The notes under the pieces were generated by a model that saw nothing but the letters and a program-made list of their open reading frames with translations, was not told the DNA's origin and made no database searches. Shown one piece after another: positions 24,531 through 32,315 of a stretch of DNA of 64,000 bases. Location of the stretch: NCBI RefSeq assembly GCF_910592395.1, contig NC_088323.1, positions 12,449,501 through 12,513,500 of the forward strand. The letters run 5' to 3'. The position numbers and the translations under genes are program-made. The number at the start of each line of letters is the position of its first letter. The stretch's first letter is position 1. The DNA is from Lineus longissimus. Taxonomy: Eukaryota; Nemertea; Pilidiophora; Heteronemertea; Lineidae.

Positions 24531-24650
24531 CACTTCGCTCGCTTCGCTCGCTTCATTCAAACGCTCGCTTCACTCGCTGAACAACAATTCTACAATTCTA
24601 CAATTCTTCAATCCTTCAAAAGTTCACAACTTCTTCAACGGACACAAAAT

Positions 24651-24689
24651 ACATAACTTAATAAAACATTTTTATTCTGTATATAAATG
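24651..24689 (+). promoter_or_regulatory. Promoter-like block ending in TATATAAATG
   Basis: ACATAACTTAATAAAA, an AT stretch, then TTCTGTATATAAATG, whose ATG starts the TIR gene. A second copy of the same 39-bp block lies at 25084-25122, where it leads only into a seven-codon frame. The matching block in the right TIR precedes the gene at 38942. Conservation of the whole block argues for a promoter rather than chance AT richness. Confidence 0.6.
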
Positions 24690-24999
24690 CACACCCCGCT
24701 CGTAAGTTTTCCGTCAAACGCAGAACTTGAATCACGTATCACAAGGTCAACAAATTATCTGAAGTGGAAAGAGCTCTCGTTGAACACATGGTACAAAATC
24801 ATCTCAATCACAAATTTAACAACTAAAGTGGGTGAGTCAATGTTACTCTCCCTCGAAGATCAAAAGGTGACAATGTCACCGCGTGGGCGACGAGTGTCAT
24901 TAAGCGAAAAATCACACCTGACCACCAGTATATACGGTCCACAGGTATGAAAGAGTCAAACAATGGTAAGAATTACTACGGGTTTGACCTGGTGGAATA
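24687..24999 (+). pseudogene. TIR-encoded small protein, left copy, frameshifted
   Basis: It starts MHTPLVSFPSNAELES and is colinear with the intact right-hand copy (38628-38942, minus). One base is missing near 24860 (GAAGATCAAAAGG against GAAGATTCAAAATG), so the frame breaks after LSLED and ends at 24950 in an unrelated tail. The remaining coding sequence to 24999 is still readable in another frame. For function see the right copy. Confidence 0.75.
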
Positions 25000-25009
25000 A
25001 AAATATTCC
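24994..25009. terminator. Hairpin at 3' end of left TIR gene
   Basis: GGAATA-AAAA-TATTCC: a 6-bp stem with a 4-base loop just at the stop of the TIR gene, where it converges with the minus-strand PolB-like fragment. Function as an RNA 3'-end signal is inferred. Confidence 0.4.
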
Positions 25010-25068
25010 GCATGTGCTGACTTTCTTTCCTCGTTCTCCAAATTTGTAGACCGAGTTTGTGCTTCTTC
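24999..25068 (+). repeat. 70-bp internal direct repeat, copy 1
   Basis: The stretch beginning AAAAATATTCCGCATGTGC and ending GAGTTTGTGCTTCTTC recurs at 33574-33643 with one visible mismatch. The other copy lies between the capsid and ATPase genes. Non-coding; role unknown. Confidence 0.9.
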
Positions 25069-25104
25069 AAAGGTAATCACATGACATAACTTAATAAAAA
25101 AATT

Positions 25105-25345
25105 TTACTCTGTATATAAATGATCACACCCATGATGATTTAACTCGCTACGCTCGTCGCTAGCGCTAAAATTCTCATGGGTGTGGTGAGCCCTGAATCC
25201 TACATTTTCTACCAAGTGGTGATTATATAGGATACTAAAATTCACAAAAAGTTCAGGCTTGAAGGATACGCGCTTCTCTATTTGAGACAAGTCAGAAACT
25301 TCAATATCGTTGAAACTATTCGGTATTCGTTGAATGTTGTTGTCA
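25105..25345 (-). pseudogene. Inverted fragment related to PolB N-terminus
   Basis: On the minus strand the frame reads QRIPNSFNDIEV-SDLSQIEKRV, matching residues about 47-75 of the adjacent PolB (QRIPNGFNDIEV...SDLSQIEKRV). It lacks six residues, and many of the nucleotide differences are at third codon positions, so the two copies diverged as coding sequence. After KRV the frame continues SFKPELFVNFSILYN with no PolB similarity, then runs through a GCGAGCG-type micro-repeat to a stop at 25105. There is no ATG in frame: a stop lies just upstream of the homologous part. It is therefore probably a relic of another polymerase-like gene or a rearrangement between Polintons of opposite gene order. 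Confidence 0.65.
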
Positions 25346-25367
25346 TATTATAGTAAAAAAACTTGAC

Positions 25368-25374
25368 TATAAAA
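25368..25374 (+). promoter_or_regulatory. TATA-like box upstream of PolB
   Basis: TATAAAA, 96 bp before the PolB ATG, in the intergenic region shared with the minus-strand PolB-like fragment. AT richness makes chance occurrence possible. Confidence 0.35.
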
Positions 25375-25389
25375 TGACTATCCGTAACC

Positions 25390-25401
25390 GAAACCGAAAC
25401 T
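25390..25401 (+). promoter_or_regulatory. ISRE/IRF-type site in PolB promoter
   Basis: GAAACCGAAACT fits the interferon-stimulated response element consensus GAAANNGAAACT exactly. An extra upstream half-site (AACCGAAA) makes a run of GAAA-type half-sites. It lies 62 bp before the PolB ATG. IRF-family factors exist in many invertebrates; binding here is inference. Confidence 0.5.
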
Positions 25402-25407
25402 AAAAAA

Positions 25408-25418
25408 GGGGAATCCCC
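25408..25418. promoter_or_regulatory. NF-kB/Rel-type palindrome in PolB promoter
   Basis: GGGGAATCCCC is a perfect consensus kB palindrome, six bases after the ISRE-like site and 45 bp before the PolB ATG. It is flanked by A6 and T4, which extends the dyad symmetry. It is the only such GC-rich island in this AT-rich intergenic stretch. Binding is inferred from the match only. Confidence 0.5.
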
Positions 25419-25463
25419 TTTTCCAAATGTGATCTAATAAAAAATTAATTCGTATTAATAAAT

Positions 25464-28400
25464 ATGACACTCTCATATAACAACTACAATGCTTACCCAG
25501 CTGAGGGGCTATCTACTGACGAACTGAAAATACTCGCCTGCAGAAATAAAGTGAAAAAATATGGATCACTTTCAAGAGAAAAGTTACTTGAACAACTTCA
25601 ACGAATACCAAATGGTTTCAATGATATTGAAGTTAAAATTGATAAGTCAGTTTCTGACTTATCCCAAATTGAAAAGCGTGTCCTTGCGCAAAGACTAGGT
25701 GTCAATGCTAGGAATTTCAAAAAAGATCAGCTGAACACAATTTTAGAGGAGAAAATTCAGCATGTGAATTTGTCTGACATTAAACCAAAAGCTGTGAAAG
25801 CTAAAATTTCTATCAGAAAGCCACTTTTACAGCAAGTTAAAGCACTTGGTCATAAAAATTTCCAGAATCTCAACATTAAAAAATTGAAAGAACTCTTGAC
25901 CAAAGAACCAGTCAAAAGATTACTAAAATCTGACCTCATTCAAAAAGCGAAAGAGTTTGACATCAATGTCAAACGTTCAATGAGTAAAAAATTCATCCAG
26001 GAGTTGATCAAACAACATTCTGAATCAATTTCCTTCGTAAAAGTCAACTCTGCTTTCAAAGGTTATGTCAAACATTTCAGAATGCAAGGACTGCCTAAAA
26101 TTGGAATAAAAGCTTATCTTGACAACATTAAGTCAGTTTTACAAGAAAAAATTAAAGAAGAAACTCAGAATAGCAGTTTAAAAATTAGCATTGTCTTATA
26201 TATTTCAATGCAAAGGAAGACTGAAGTTCAAGAGTTTCAGCTACGATCTAGACACATCCTTGGCGTGGGTCAAGAAGTTAATTATGACACTCTCATTGAA
26301 GATATGCTTAAAGAGTTGAAAAATTTAGTTCAGAAAGGATCTGGATGGAAATTTTTAGAAGTAACAAAGATTGAGTTACACACTGTAAAATATCAACCAC
26401 TTGGAGGATCTTCTTACATTCCTTTACCAGTAAAGGTACAGAAGAAAAAAGCGGTGATTAATGTACAAAATACTAATCAGCTATGCTTCAGATACTCAGT
26501 TGAATCTTATCTTTTAAACTTAGAGAAAAACACAGAACGTGTGACAAATTACAACAAACCTGAATTTGACCACATGTTCAAAGGTCTAGAATACCCAGTT
26601 ACCCTCAAAGATATTGACAAATTTGAGAACAACAACCCTGACATTGGGGTCAATGTGTTTACATTTATACCTAGACAAGTAGTGAATAAAAATGGAGAAG
26701 AATCTATCATTTACCCAATTTCCCCAGCTAGAATTTCTGAAAGAATTTTATCAGAAGACAAGTACATCAATCTTTTACACTACAAACAGGAGTATGATGC
26801 GATAGAGGATCCTAGCGCTTTCGGCGAGTTCGAGGAGTGTGAAAAAATAGAAGACATCAAAGATAATGCCAATAATCACTATGCATGGATCAAAAATTTC
26901 TCAAGGCTTGTATCTGCATCTCATTCAAAACAAAAAGCAGCAGTCAAAGTATGCTTTAGATGCATGAAAGTTATATCAGCATCAACGAGTGAACTTCGTG
27001 ATAAAATATATCATGAACATCTTGATAACTGTAAACAATTTGAATGTGTTAAAGTTAGGATGCCTTCAGTTGAAAAGAACACCTTGCTATTCACTAACTT
27101 AAGAGCACAACAAAAACATCCAGTTGTGATCATCGCTGACTTTGAATCTTCATTAAAGAAAGTCAGCCAAAATCTTGGCAAAAAAACAATTCAAACACAA
27201 CAACATATTCCAAACAGCTATTCGATCTACATCCAATATGACCAGCCACAAACAGTAGAGAAAAATAAAATATTTACATACATTCAACAGTCAGAAGATG
27301 AAGATATTGGAGAACACTTTGTTGATTCAATCACTTCTATCTGTGAACAACTTGGGGAAAAATTACTATTCAACCCTAAGCCAATGGATCCTTTGACTCA
27401 TGAGCAGAAACATAGTTTCTTTTATGCTAGAAACTGTTATCTCTGTGACAAAGCGTTCACAGCACAAAATTTAAAAGTTCATGATCACAATCATTTCACA
27501 GGTCAATACAGAGGAGCAGCACATAGAATATGTAATCTACACTTTAGCTCCCCAAAGTTCATACCTGTGTACTTACACAATCTGTCAGGCTATGATGCAC
27601 ATCTGTTTGTGAAAAATTTAAAAGGTAGACTGAATGTCATTGCGTCAAACTCTGAAAATTACATATCTTTCAGCAAGGTGTTACCTATCAATGATGATCA
27701 AATTGAAATAAGATTCCTAGATTCTTATAGGTTAATGCAGTCATCACTAGCAAATCTAGCTAAGAATTTGCCTAATCAGCAAAAGAAAAATTTAGCTACA
27801 AAGTTTAATGGTGAACACTTTGACCTCTTAACAAGAAAAGGTGTTTATCCTTATGAATGGGTAGATTCTTACGAAAAATTTGAATATCAACAATTACCTC
27901 CAATTGAAGCATTTGACTCAAAGTTTAACAATACCAAAATTTCACAAGAAGAGTACGTACACGCACAACATGTGTGGGATAAGTTCAACTGTCAAACCTT
28001 TCAAGATTACCACAAGTTATACCTTGAAACTGATGTTCTGCTACTCGCTGACATTATTGAAAATTTTAGACAGACCTGCATGGGCATCTATAATTTAGAT
28101 CCCGCATTCTTCTACACATCACCAGGTTTGTCATGGCAAGCGATGCTAAAAATGACTAAAGTTGAAATTGAACTCCTCACAGATGTAGACATGTATAACT
28201 TCTTCGAATTAGGTATTCGTGGAGGAGTATGTCAAGCAAGCCACAGATATGCACAGGCAAACAACCCATATTTAGAAAATTTTGACACAGAAAAACCTAC
28301 AAGTTATATCACCTTTGTCGATGCCAACAACCTTTACGGTGTAGCGATGGGTCAAAATTTACCAGTTAGAAATTTTCAATGGGTAGCTGACAATGAACTT

Positions 28401-29486
28401 GAAAATTGGCAAGACATCCCTTGCACACTTGAAGTTGACTTAGAATATCCTAAGCATTTGCACAACTTGCACAATGACTATCCACTTGCACCTGAGCATT
28501 TGAATGATAAGCTCATTCCTAACTTACAGGACAAGAAAAAATATGTTGTGCACCACAAGGCCCTGAAGTTCTATTTGAGTCAAGGTCTCAAATTGACTAA
28601 GATTCACAGAGGTGTAAGTTATGAAGAGTCTAACTTCTTGAAAGAATATATAGACTTCAACACAAGTCAACGCGCAAATGCCAAAAATGACTTCGAAAAA
28701 GACTTCTTCAAATTGATGAACAATGCGATATTTGGCAAGACCATGGAGTCAGTCAGGCATAGAAAAGACCTTACTTTAGCTACAACTGCCAATCAGCTTC
28801 GGAAATCAGTCGATAGTAACAACTATAGATCACACAAAATTTTCAGCAAAGTTCTAGTCATGGTAGAACGTCAAAAAGCAGAAGTCTATCTCAATAAGCC
28901 CATATTTATGGGGCAAGCGATTTTAGACCTCTCTAAAGTGCATATGTATGACTTCCACTACAATCACATGTTAAAGAAGTATCCTGAAGTAGCACAACTA
29001 CTTTACACTGATACAGATTCACTAGTCTATAACATACAGACTGATGATATCTACAAAGACATGCAGAAAGATGCACACTTGTATGACTTCTCTAATTTTC
29101 CTAAAGATCATCCATTGTTTGATGAAACGAACAAGAAGATCACAGGCAAATTCAAAGACGAAGAGGCTGGCAAAGTGATCAATGAGTTCATAGCTTTGAG
29201 GGCTAAATTATATTCCTATACAACTGACAAAGATGATGAAGTGAAAAAGTGTAAAGGGATTAAGCGTCAAGTTGTGAAAAGTGAAGTCACCTTCGAAGAC
29301 TACAAGTCTGTGCTTCTGAGTAAAATCCCAATCGAAAAAAGGATGAATGTGTTTAGAAGTCGGAATCATCAACTTTACACAGAGCAAGTCACCAAAGTAG
29401 CATTAGATGCAGCGGATGATAAGCGAATGATTCAAGCTGATGGAATAAGTACAATGGCATTAGGACATTACTCGCTGTGCTTGTAA
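25464..29486 (+). CDS. polB: Polinton family B DNA polymerase (protein-primed type), 1340 aa
   Basis: It replicates the element, by family knowledge from a protein primer at the TIR ends. Exonuclease: ADFESS (D559, E561), NLSGYD (about 706-711) and YLETD (Y853, D857). Polymerase: motif A VDANNLYG (D953), motif B KLMNNAIFGK (K1083-K1092), motif C YTDTDS (1181-1186), then KCKGIKRQ. Extra modules: a C497xxC500...H...C cluster, and between Exo I and Exo II a CxxC (658, 661), HDHNHFTGQYRGAAH, CN block resembling the zinc-binding core of phage endonuclease VII/HNH proteins. The N-terminal 200 residues hold SAP-like helical repeats (LKILACRNKVKKYG...LLEQL). The start context is AATAAATATG. The frame is intact, and a terminal-protein priming domain may lie in the N-terminal 490 residues. 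Downstream gene 18 bp away. Confidence 0.95.
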   Translation: MTLSYNNYNAYPAEGLSTDELKILACRNKVKKYGSLSREKLLEQLQRIPNGFNDIEVKIDKSVSDLSQIEKRVLAQRLGVNARNFKKDQLNTILEEKIQHVNLSDIKPKAVKAKISIRKPLLQQVKALGHKNFQNLNIKKLKELLTKEPVKRLLKSDLIQKAKEFDINVKRSMSKKFIQELIKQHSESISFVKVNSAFKGYVKHFRMQGLPKIGIKAYLDNIKSVLQEKIKEETQNSSLKISIVLYISMQRKTEVQEFQLRSRHILGVGQEVNYDTLIEDMLKELKNLVQKGSGWKFLEVTKIELHTVKYQPLGGSSYIPLPVKVQKKKAVINVQNTNQLCFRYSVESYLLNLEKNTERVTNYNKPEFDHMFKGLEYPVTLKDIDKFENNNPDIGVNVFTFIPRQVVNKNGEESIIYPISPARISERILSEDKYINLLHYKQEYDAIEDPSAFGEFEECEKIEDIKDNANNHYAWIKNFSRLVSASHSKQKAAVKVCFRCMKVISASTSELRDKIYHEHLDNCKQFECVKVRMPSVEKNTLLFTNLRAQQKHPVVIIADFESSLKKVSQNLGKKTIQTQQHIPNSYSIYIQYDQPQTVEKNKIFTYIQQSEDEDIGEHFVDSITSICEQLGEKLLFNPKPMDPLTHEQKHSFFYARNCYLCDKAFTAQNLKVHDHNHFTGQYRGAAHRICNLHFSSPKFIPVYLHNLSGYDAHLFVKNLKGRLNVIASNSENYISFSKVLPINDDQIEIRFLDSYRLMQSSLANLAKNLPNQQKKNLATKFNGEHFDLLTRKGVYPYEWVDSYEKFEYQQLPPIEAFDSKFNNTKISQEEYVHAQHVWDKFNCQTFQDYHKLYLETDVLLLADIIENFRQTCMGIYNLDPAFFYTSPGLSWQAMLKMTKVEIELLTDVDMYNFFELGIRGGVCQASHRYAQANNPYLENFDTEKPTSYITFVDANNLYGVAMGQNLPVRNFQWVADNELENWQDIPCTLEVDLEYPKHLHNLHNDYPLAPEHLNDKLIPNLQDKKKYVVHHKALKFYLSQGLKLTKIHRGVSYEESNFLKEYIDFNTSQRANAKNDFEKDFFKLMNNAIFGKTMESVRHRKDLTLATTANQLRKSVDSNNYRSHKIFSKVLVMVERQKAEVYLNKPIFMGQAILDLSKVHMYDFHYNHMLKKYPEVAQLLYTDTDSLVYNIQTDDIYKDMQKDAHLYDFSNFPKDHPLFDETNKKITGKFKDEEAGKVINEFIALRAKLYSYTTDKDDEVKKCKGIKRQVVKSEVTFEDYKSVLLSKIPIEKRMNVFRSRNHQLYTEQVTKVALDAADDKRMIQADGISTMALGHYSLCL

Positions 29487-29504
29487 AAATTTTACCATAA
29501 ATAA

Positions 29505-30824
29505 ATGAACACATTCCCTTCATATCTTAAATTTAACTCAGATGCAAATCATCCACTCAATTACAAGGATAATTCAATCACAAATGACCCTTTCATTCAT
29601 CACCACATTCAAGTAGCACCTCATCAAAGCTTTGAATACGATACAATTGATATTTTTCCTAATAAGATCTCTCCACGAATTTTTTCAACTTATGCACAAG
29701 TACAAGAGTATTTAAAAAATGCGATCATGGATAACTGGGAAAACCAATTTAAATTTGCAATATTTTGTGCGACGTCTGGCTGTGGTGTTTCATGGCACAA
29801 TCATATTAACCATGCTGACCCTTTAGTACAGAGTATCTTTAGATTCCATGTGTACTTTACACTACGGAAAATTTTACACGAGCTAAAAATTCCTTTACCA
29901 GGAAATCCTGACTTTAATTCAAAGAAGAACCCCTATCACACACAAGCATATGAAAATTTAAAGCTTGAATTTGGTTCTGTTGACTTCAACTACTTTCACA
30001 AAGGCAAAATGCAAGCATTAGACATCGTAATGGATAATGGTAACTATTACTTAAGTGACCCTAGTAAGTTCCCATTTAATGCTGACAAAAAAGGATATGT
30101 GTATGCTGATCATCGCAGACTTTATATTGATACATTATCATTTATATATTCAGACGATTGGACAAATTTTATCACTTTAGACAGTCAAGGATTGACTAAA
30201 GCGGGCATGAGTAGAATCAATGAATCTATTAGAACGTATGTGTATTGCATCCTGGGTGCACAAACTATGATAAGGCAAGATATTTTAGACTCCTTAGATG
30301 CACAAAAGCAGTTTGGAATTTTAGTGGAAGATGCGATACAAGGTCAAACGTTAGTCGATTCCATAAAAACATTCCAGTCGGCAAGCATATTAATTCGCTC
30401 AAAACAATCGTATGCGAACGCCTTAGAAAAAGTAGGTACACGACTAGATTTTGCTGTTGGTTTAGGGTTACAACTTGTGCCAAGTCATATGCGCTTACAT
30501 ATTGGCACGATTGAAGGGTATAATAACTCTCTGTTAACCGCCACGGAAAATACAAATTTTGGTGTCAACACACATATCAATGTTAGAAAAAAGCGTCAAG
30601 CGCTAGCAGTAAGTTCTGCGAGCACACACTCACGAGCGGAGCGAGTGGCAAGCACAGCAAGCAAGAGTAAAAAATCTATAGAATCAGCTACAGCGAGCAC
30701 AGCGAGTGCTGTGAGTGCTCCAGCGAGCGCCACACTCACGAGCGGAGCGAGTGGCGAGCGCAGTCATCTACCTTTTACAATGGCGTTAATTACTGTAGGT
30801 CTTTTAGTTCAAAATATTCTCTAA
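29505..30824 (+). CDS. Conserved Polinton protein of unknown function, 439 aa
   Basis: It starts at AATAAATG 18 bp after PolB. There is no enzymatic motif I can name. Recognisable features: FIHHH, a CxxxGCG stretch (CATSGCGVSWHNHINHADP, about residues 89-107), FRFHVYFTLRKIL, a conserved-looking GLTKAGMSRINESIRTYVYCILGAQ block (about 228-252) and VPSHM...GYNNSLL near 325-345. I have the impression of similar proteins in cnidarian and other invertebrate Polintons, but cannot verify it. The last 70 residues are low-complexity, Ser/Ala-rich, and largely made by insertions of the GCGAGCG-type micro-repeat (about 30620-30760), ending in a hydrophobic LPFTMALITVGLLVQNIL tail that could anchor the protein in a membrane. 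Structural or virion-related role is only a guess. Confidence 0.7.
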   Translation: MNTFPSYLKFNSDANHPLNYKDNSITNDPFIHHHIQVAPHQSFEYDTIDIFPNKISPRIFSTYAQVQEYLKNAIMDNWENQFKFAIFCATSGCGVSWHNHINHADPLVQSIFRFHVYFTLRKILHELKIPLPGNPDFNSKKNPYHTQAYENLKLEFGSVDFNYFHKGKMQALDIVMDNGNYYLSDPSKFPFNADKKGYVYADHRRLYIDTLSFIYSDDWTNFITLDSQGLTKAGMSRINESIRTYVYCILGAQTMIRQDILDSLDAQKQFGILVEDAIQGQTLVDSIKTFQSASILIRSKQSYANALEKVGTRLDFAVGLGLQLVPSHMRLHIGTIEGYNNSLLTATENTNFGVNTHINVRKKRQALAVSSASTHSRAERVASTASKSKKSIESATASTASAVSAPASATLTSGASGERSHLPFTMALITVGLLVQNIL

Positions 30825-30833
30825 AATAAAGCG

Positions 30834-31913
30834 ATGGCGACGAGCGCAGCGAGTATGATATCTGTGACGCAAGAAGAATATGCAAGGTACAAGTACCCAT
30901 CTGCTTTAAAATTTTATAAGATCATGAAGAAGAAAGATCCTAGCATAAAATTTGATGACATTGATGCATTTGTAAAGCAGCAAAAAAATTATCAACTACA
31001 TAAAAAGCAGCCACAAAAGATTCAGGGGCACATTATAGCCTATCGTGAGAATGCACTATGGTTCATGGATCTTTTAGACATGTCAAATTACTCAAGACAA
31101 AATAAAGGTTACAAATGGATACTTCTTGCTATTGATACATTTACTAGAAAAGCCTATGCTGAAGCTTTAAAAAATAAGACAAAATTTGAGGTGAAAAATG
31201 GCTTTGAACATATGTACAAAGATTCAGGAGTAATAAAATTAATTATTACAGACTCAGGCGATGAATTCCTGAATAAGTCAGTACAAGACCTATTCAAAGA
31301 GTTAAACATCAAGCATGATACAGTGGACATAGGAGATCATCATGCGCTAGGACTTATTGACAGACTTTGCAGAACCATTAAAGAGATGCTATTCAAGGAC
31401 TTTACAGAACGAAATTCAGTTAAATGGCTTGATCATTTGCAAGAGTACATTTCAGCCTACAATAGTAGGCCACATAGAGGAATTTTAAACTATGCCCCTA
31501 ATGAAGTGAATAGCGCTGCTAGCGAGCGGAGCGAGCGTGATAGAATAGAGACTGAATTAGTTGAACACAATTTAGGAAAGTCTATGCCAGTTGAACACAA
31601 ATTTAAAATAGGTGAAAGTGTTAGAAAGAAGTTAAAAAGACCTATATTTACTAAAGGTTACAAACAAATATGGTCCAATAGAACTTACACTGTAAAAAAT
31701 ATTGAGGGTGTTCATGCAATATTGAATGATGATGAAAGAGTAAGACTTGATGCTTTGCAGCAAGTGACACTCGTCGCTAACGCTAAAGATTTTGAGTCTG
31801 TTTCTTCTGTGGTTGATCGCGTTGAAAAAGAAGCTAAAATTGATTCAACAATTAAACACAAAGAAGGATTAGATCCTGAAAATATAATGGACTCACGATT
31901 GAGAAAAAAGTAA
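30834..31913 (+). CDS. int: Polinton retroviral-type integrase, 359 aa
   Basis: RNase H-fold DDE-type integrase that inserts the element and makes the 6-bp duplication. Core: FMDLLDMS (D79), IITDSGDEF (D140), DHHALGLIDRLCRTIKE (D176). The spacing from D140 to D176 is the classical 35 residues, but the third acid is Asp instead of the usual Glu. The C-terminal FKIGESVRKKL...FTKGYKQIWSNRTYTV is the SH3/chromo-like part found after such cores. N-terminal HHCC zinc finger not evident. A micro-repeat insertion encodes ASERSERD at about 31513-31540, between core and C-domain. The annotated ATG lies inside another micro-repeat placed between AATAA and a second ATG at 30855. Translation from 30855 (MISVTQEEY) is probably the ancestral start. 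Confidence 0.93.
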   Translation: MATSAASMISVTQEEYARYKYPSALKFYKIMKKKDPSIKFDDIDAFVKQQKNYQLHKKQPQKIQGHIIAYRENALWFMDLLDMSNYSRQNKGYKWILLAIDTFTRKAYAEALKNKTKFEVKNGFEHMYKDSGVIKLIITDSGDEFLNKSVQDLFKELNIKHDTVDIGDHHALGLIDRLCRTIKEMLFKDFTERNSVKWLDHLQEYISAYNSRPHRGILNYAPNEVNSAASERSERDRIETELVEHNLGKSMPVEHKFKIGESVRKKLKRPIFTKGYKQIWSNRTYTVKNIEGVHAILNDDERVRLDALQQVTLVANAKDFESVSSVVDRVEKEAKIDSTIKHKEGLDPENIMDSRLRKK

Positions 31914-31914
31914 G

Positions 31915-31946
31915 ATGTTTATAATGTAAAATCATATTATAAACAT
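31915..31946. terminator. Hairpin between convergent integrase and antisense gene
   Basis: ATGTTTATAAT / ATTATAAACAT: a perfect 11-bp stem with a 10-base loop. It occupies the whole gap between the integrase stop (31913) and the stop of the minus-strand gene (31948). No AATAAA is visible for either gene here, so a hairpin-directed 3' end, as known for mimivirus transcripts, is a possible reading. Confidence 0.5.
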
Positions 31947-31947
31947 G

Positions 31948-32286
31948 TTACTCAATTTGCAATGAAGGTGCTTTTTTCATTTCTTTTGGCACATCTCGCC
32001 ATCTTCTACGAGTCAACATATGGTCTAAATAAGTTCCAATAATAGCCCACCATGTTTCTAATTTGGTGAAACTGTCATTCACTGATGTCTCAAGTTGATC
32101 CACTTTAAGATTGACATTAGTCACTGTCATAACGCCAGCATCCAACTGATCTAATTTATTTTGAACTTCAACATCTTGCACATTAAACCTGTTTTTAACC
32201 TTGAGAATGTCTTCTTTTATATTCTCAATAGCTGCTGCTTGATCATCTTGTTTAACATTGAACTTAATCGTACACATGTTACTCAT
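31948..32286 (-). CDS. Small antisense coiled-coil protein, 112 aa
   Basis: The only Polinton core gene on the minus strand apart from the TIR gene. The start is AATAAATG on the minus strand. Residues about 10-80 form a likely coiled coil (AAIENIKEDILKVKNRF...KLDQLDAG...LKVDQLETSVNDSFTKLETW), followed by a tryptophan-rich hydrophobic patch (WWAIIGTYLDHML) and a basic stretch RRRWR. No family recognised. It shares a 29-bp divergent promoter with the capsid gene. Confidence 0.65.
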   Translation of the reverse strand: MSNMCTIKFNVKQDDQAAAIENIKEDILKVKNRFNVQDVEVQNKLDQLDAGVMTVTNVNLKVDQLETSVNDSFTKLETWWAIIGTYLDHMLTRRRWRDVPKEMKKAPSLQIE

Positions 32287-32315
32287 TTATTTTAATTATT
32301 TTTTTATATCAATAA
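32287..32315. promoter_or_regulatory. 29-bp divergent promoter with mirrored AATAAATG starts
   Basis: CATTTATT opens the minus-strand gene and AATAAATG opens the capsid gene. Only 29 bases of A/T-rich sequence (with TTTTTATATC) separate the two ATG codons. No gene ends here, so the two AATAAA words cannot be serving as polyadenylation signals of upstream genes. This favours a start-linked role. Confidence 0.55.

Larger units (their letters stand above)
24113..25000 (+). repeat. Polinton left terminal inverted repeat
   Basis: It matches 38628-39531 in inverse orientation with high identity and a few indels. The right arm is about 16 bp longer, because of an extra TTGTTCCGTTGAA segment and extra GCGAGCG repeats. 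It contains, from the outside in: iterons, a GCTCGCTTCGC micro-repeat cluster, an AT-rich promoter-like stretch and a small gene. Confidence 0.95.

Noticed and set aside
25105-25290. Independent 61-aa minus-strand gene
   Set aside because: It has no ATG (only TTG in frame); its first part is a PolB-like fragment, so it is called a relic.
30245-30555. Open frames on both strands inside the 439-aa gene
   Set aside because: Shadow frames without motifs.
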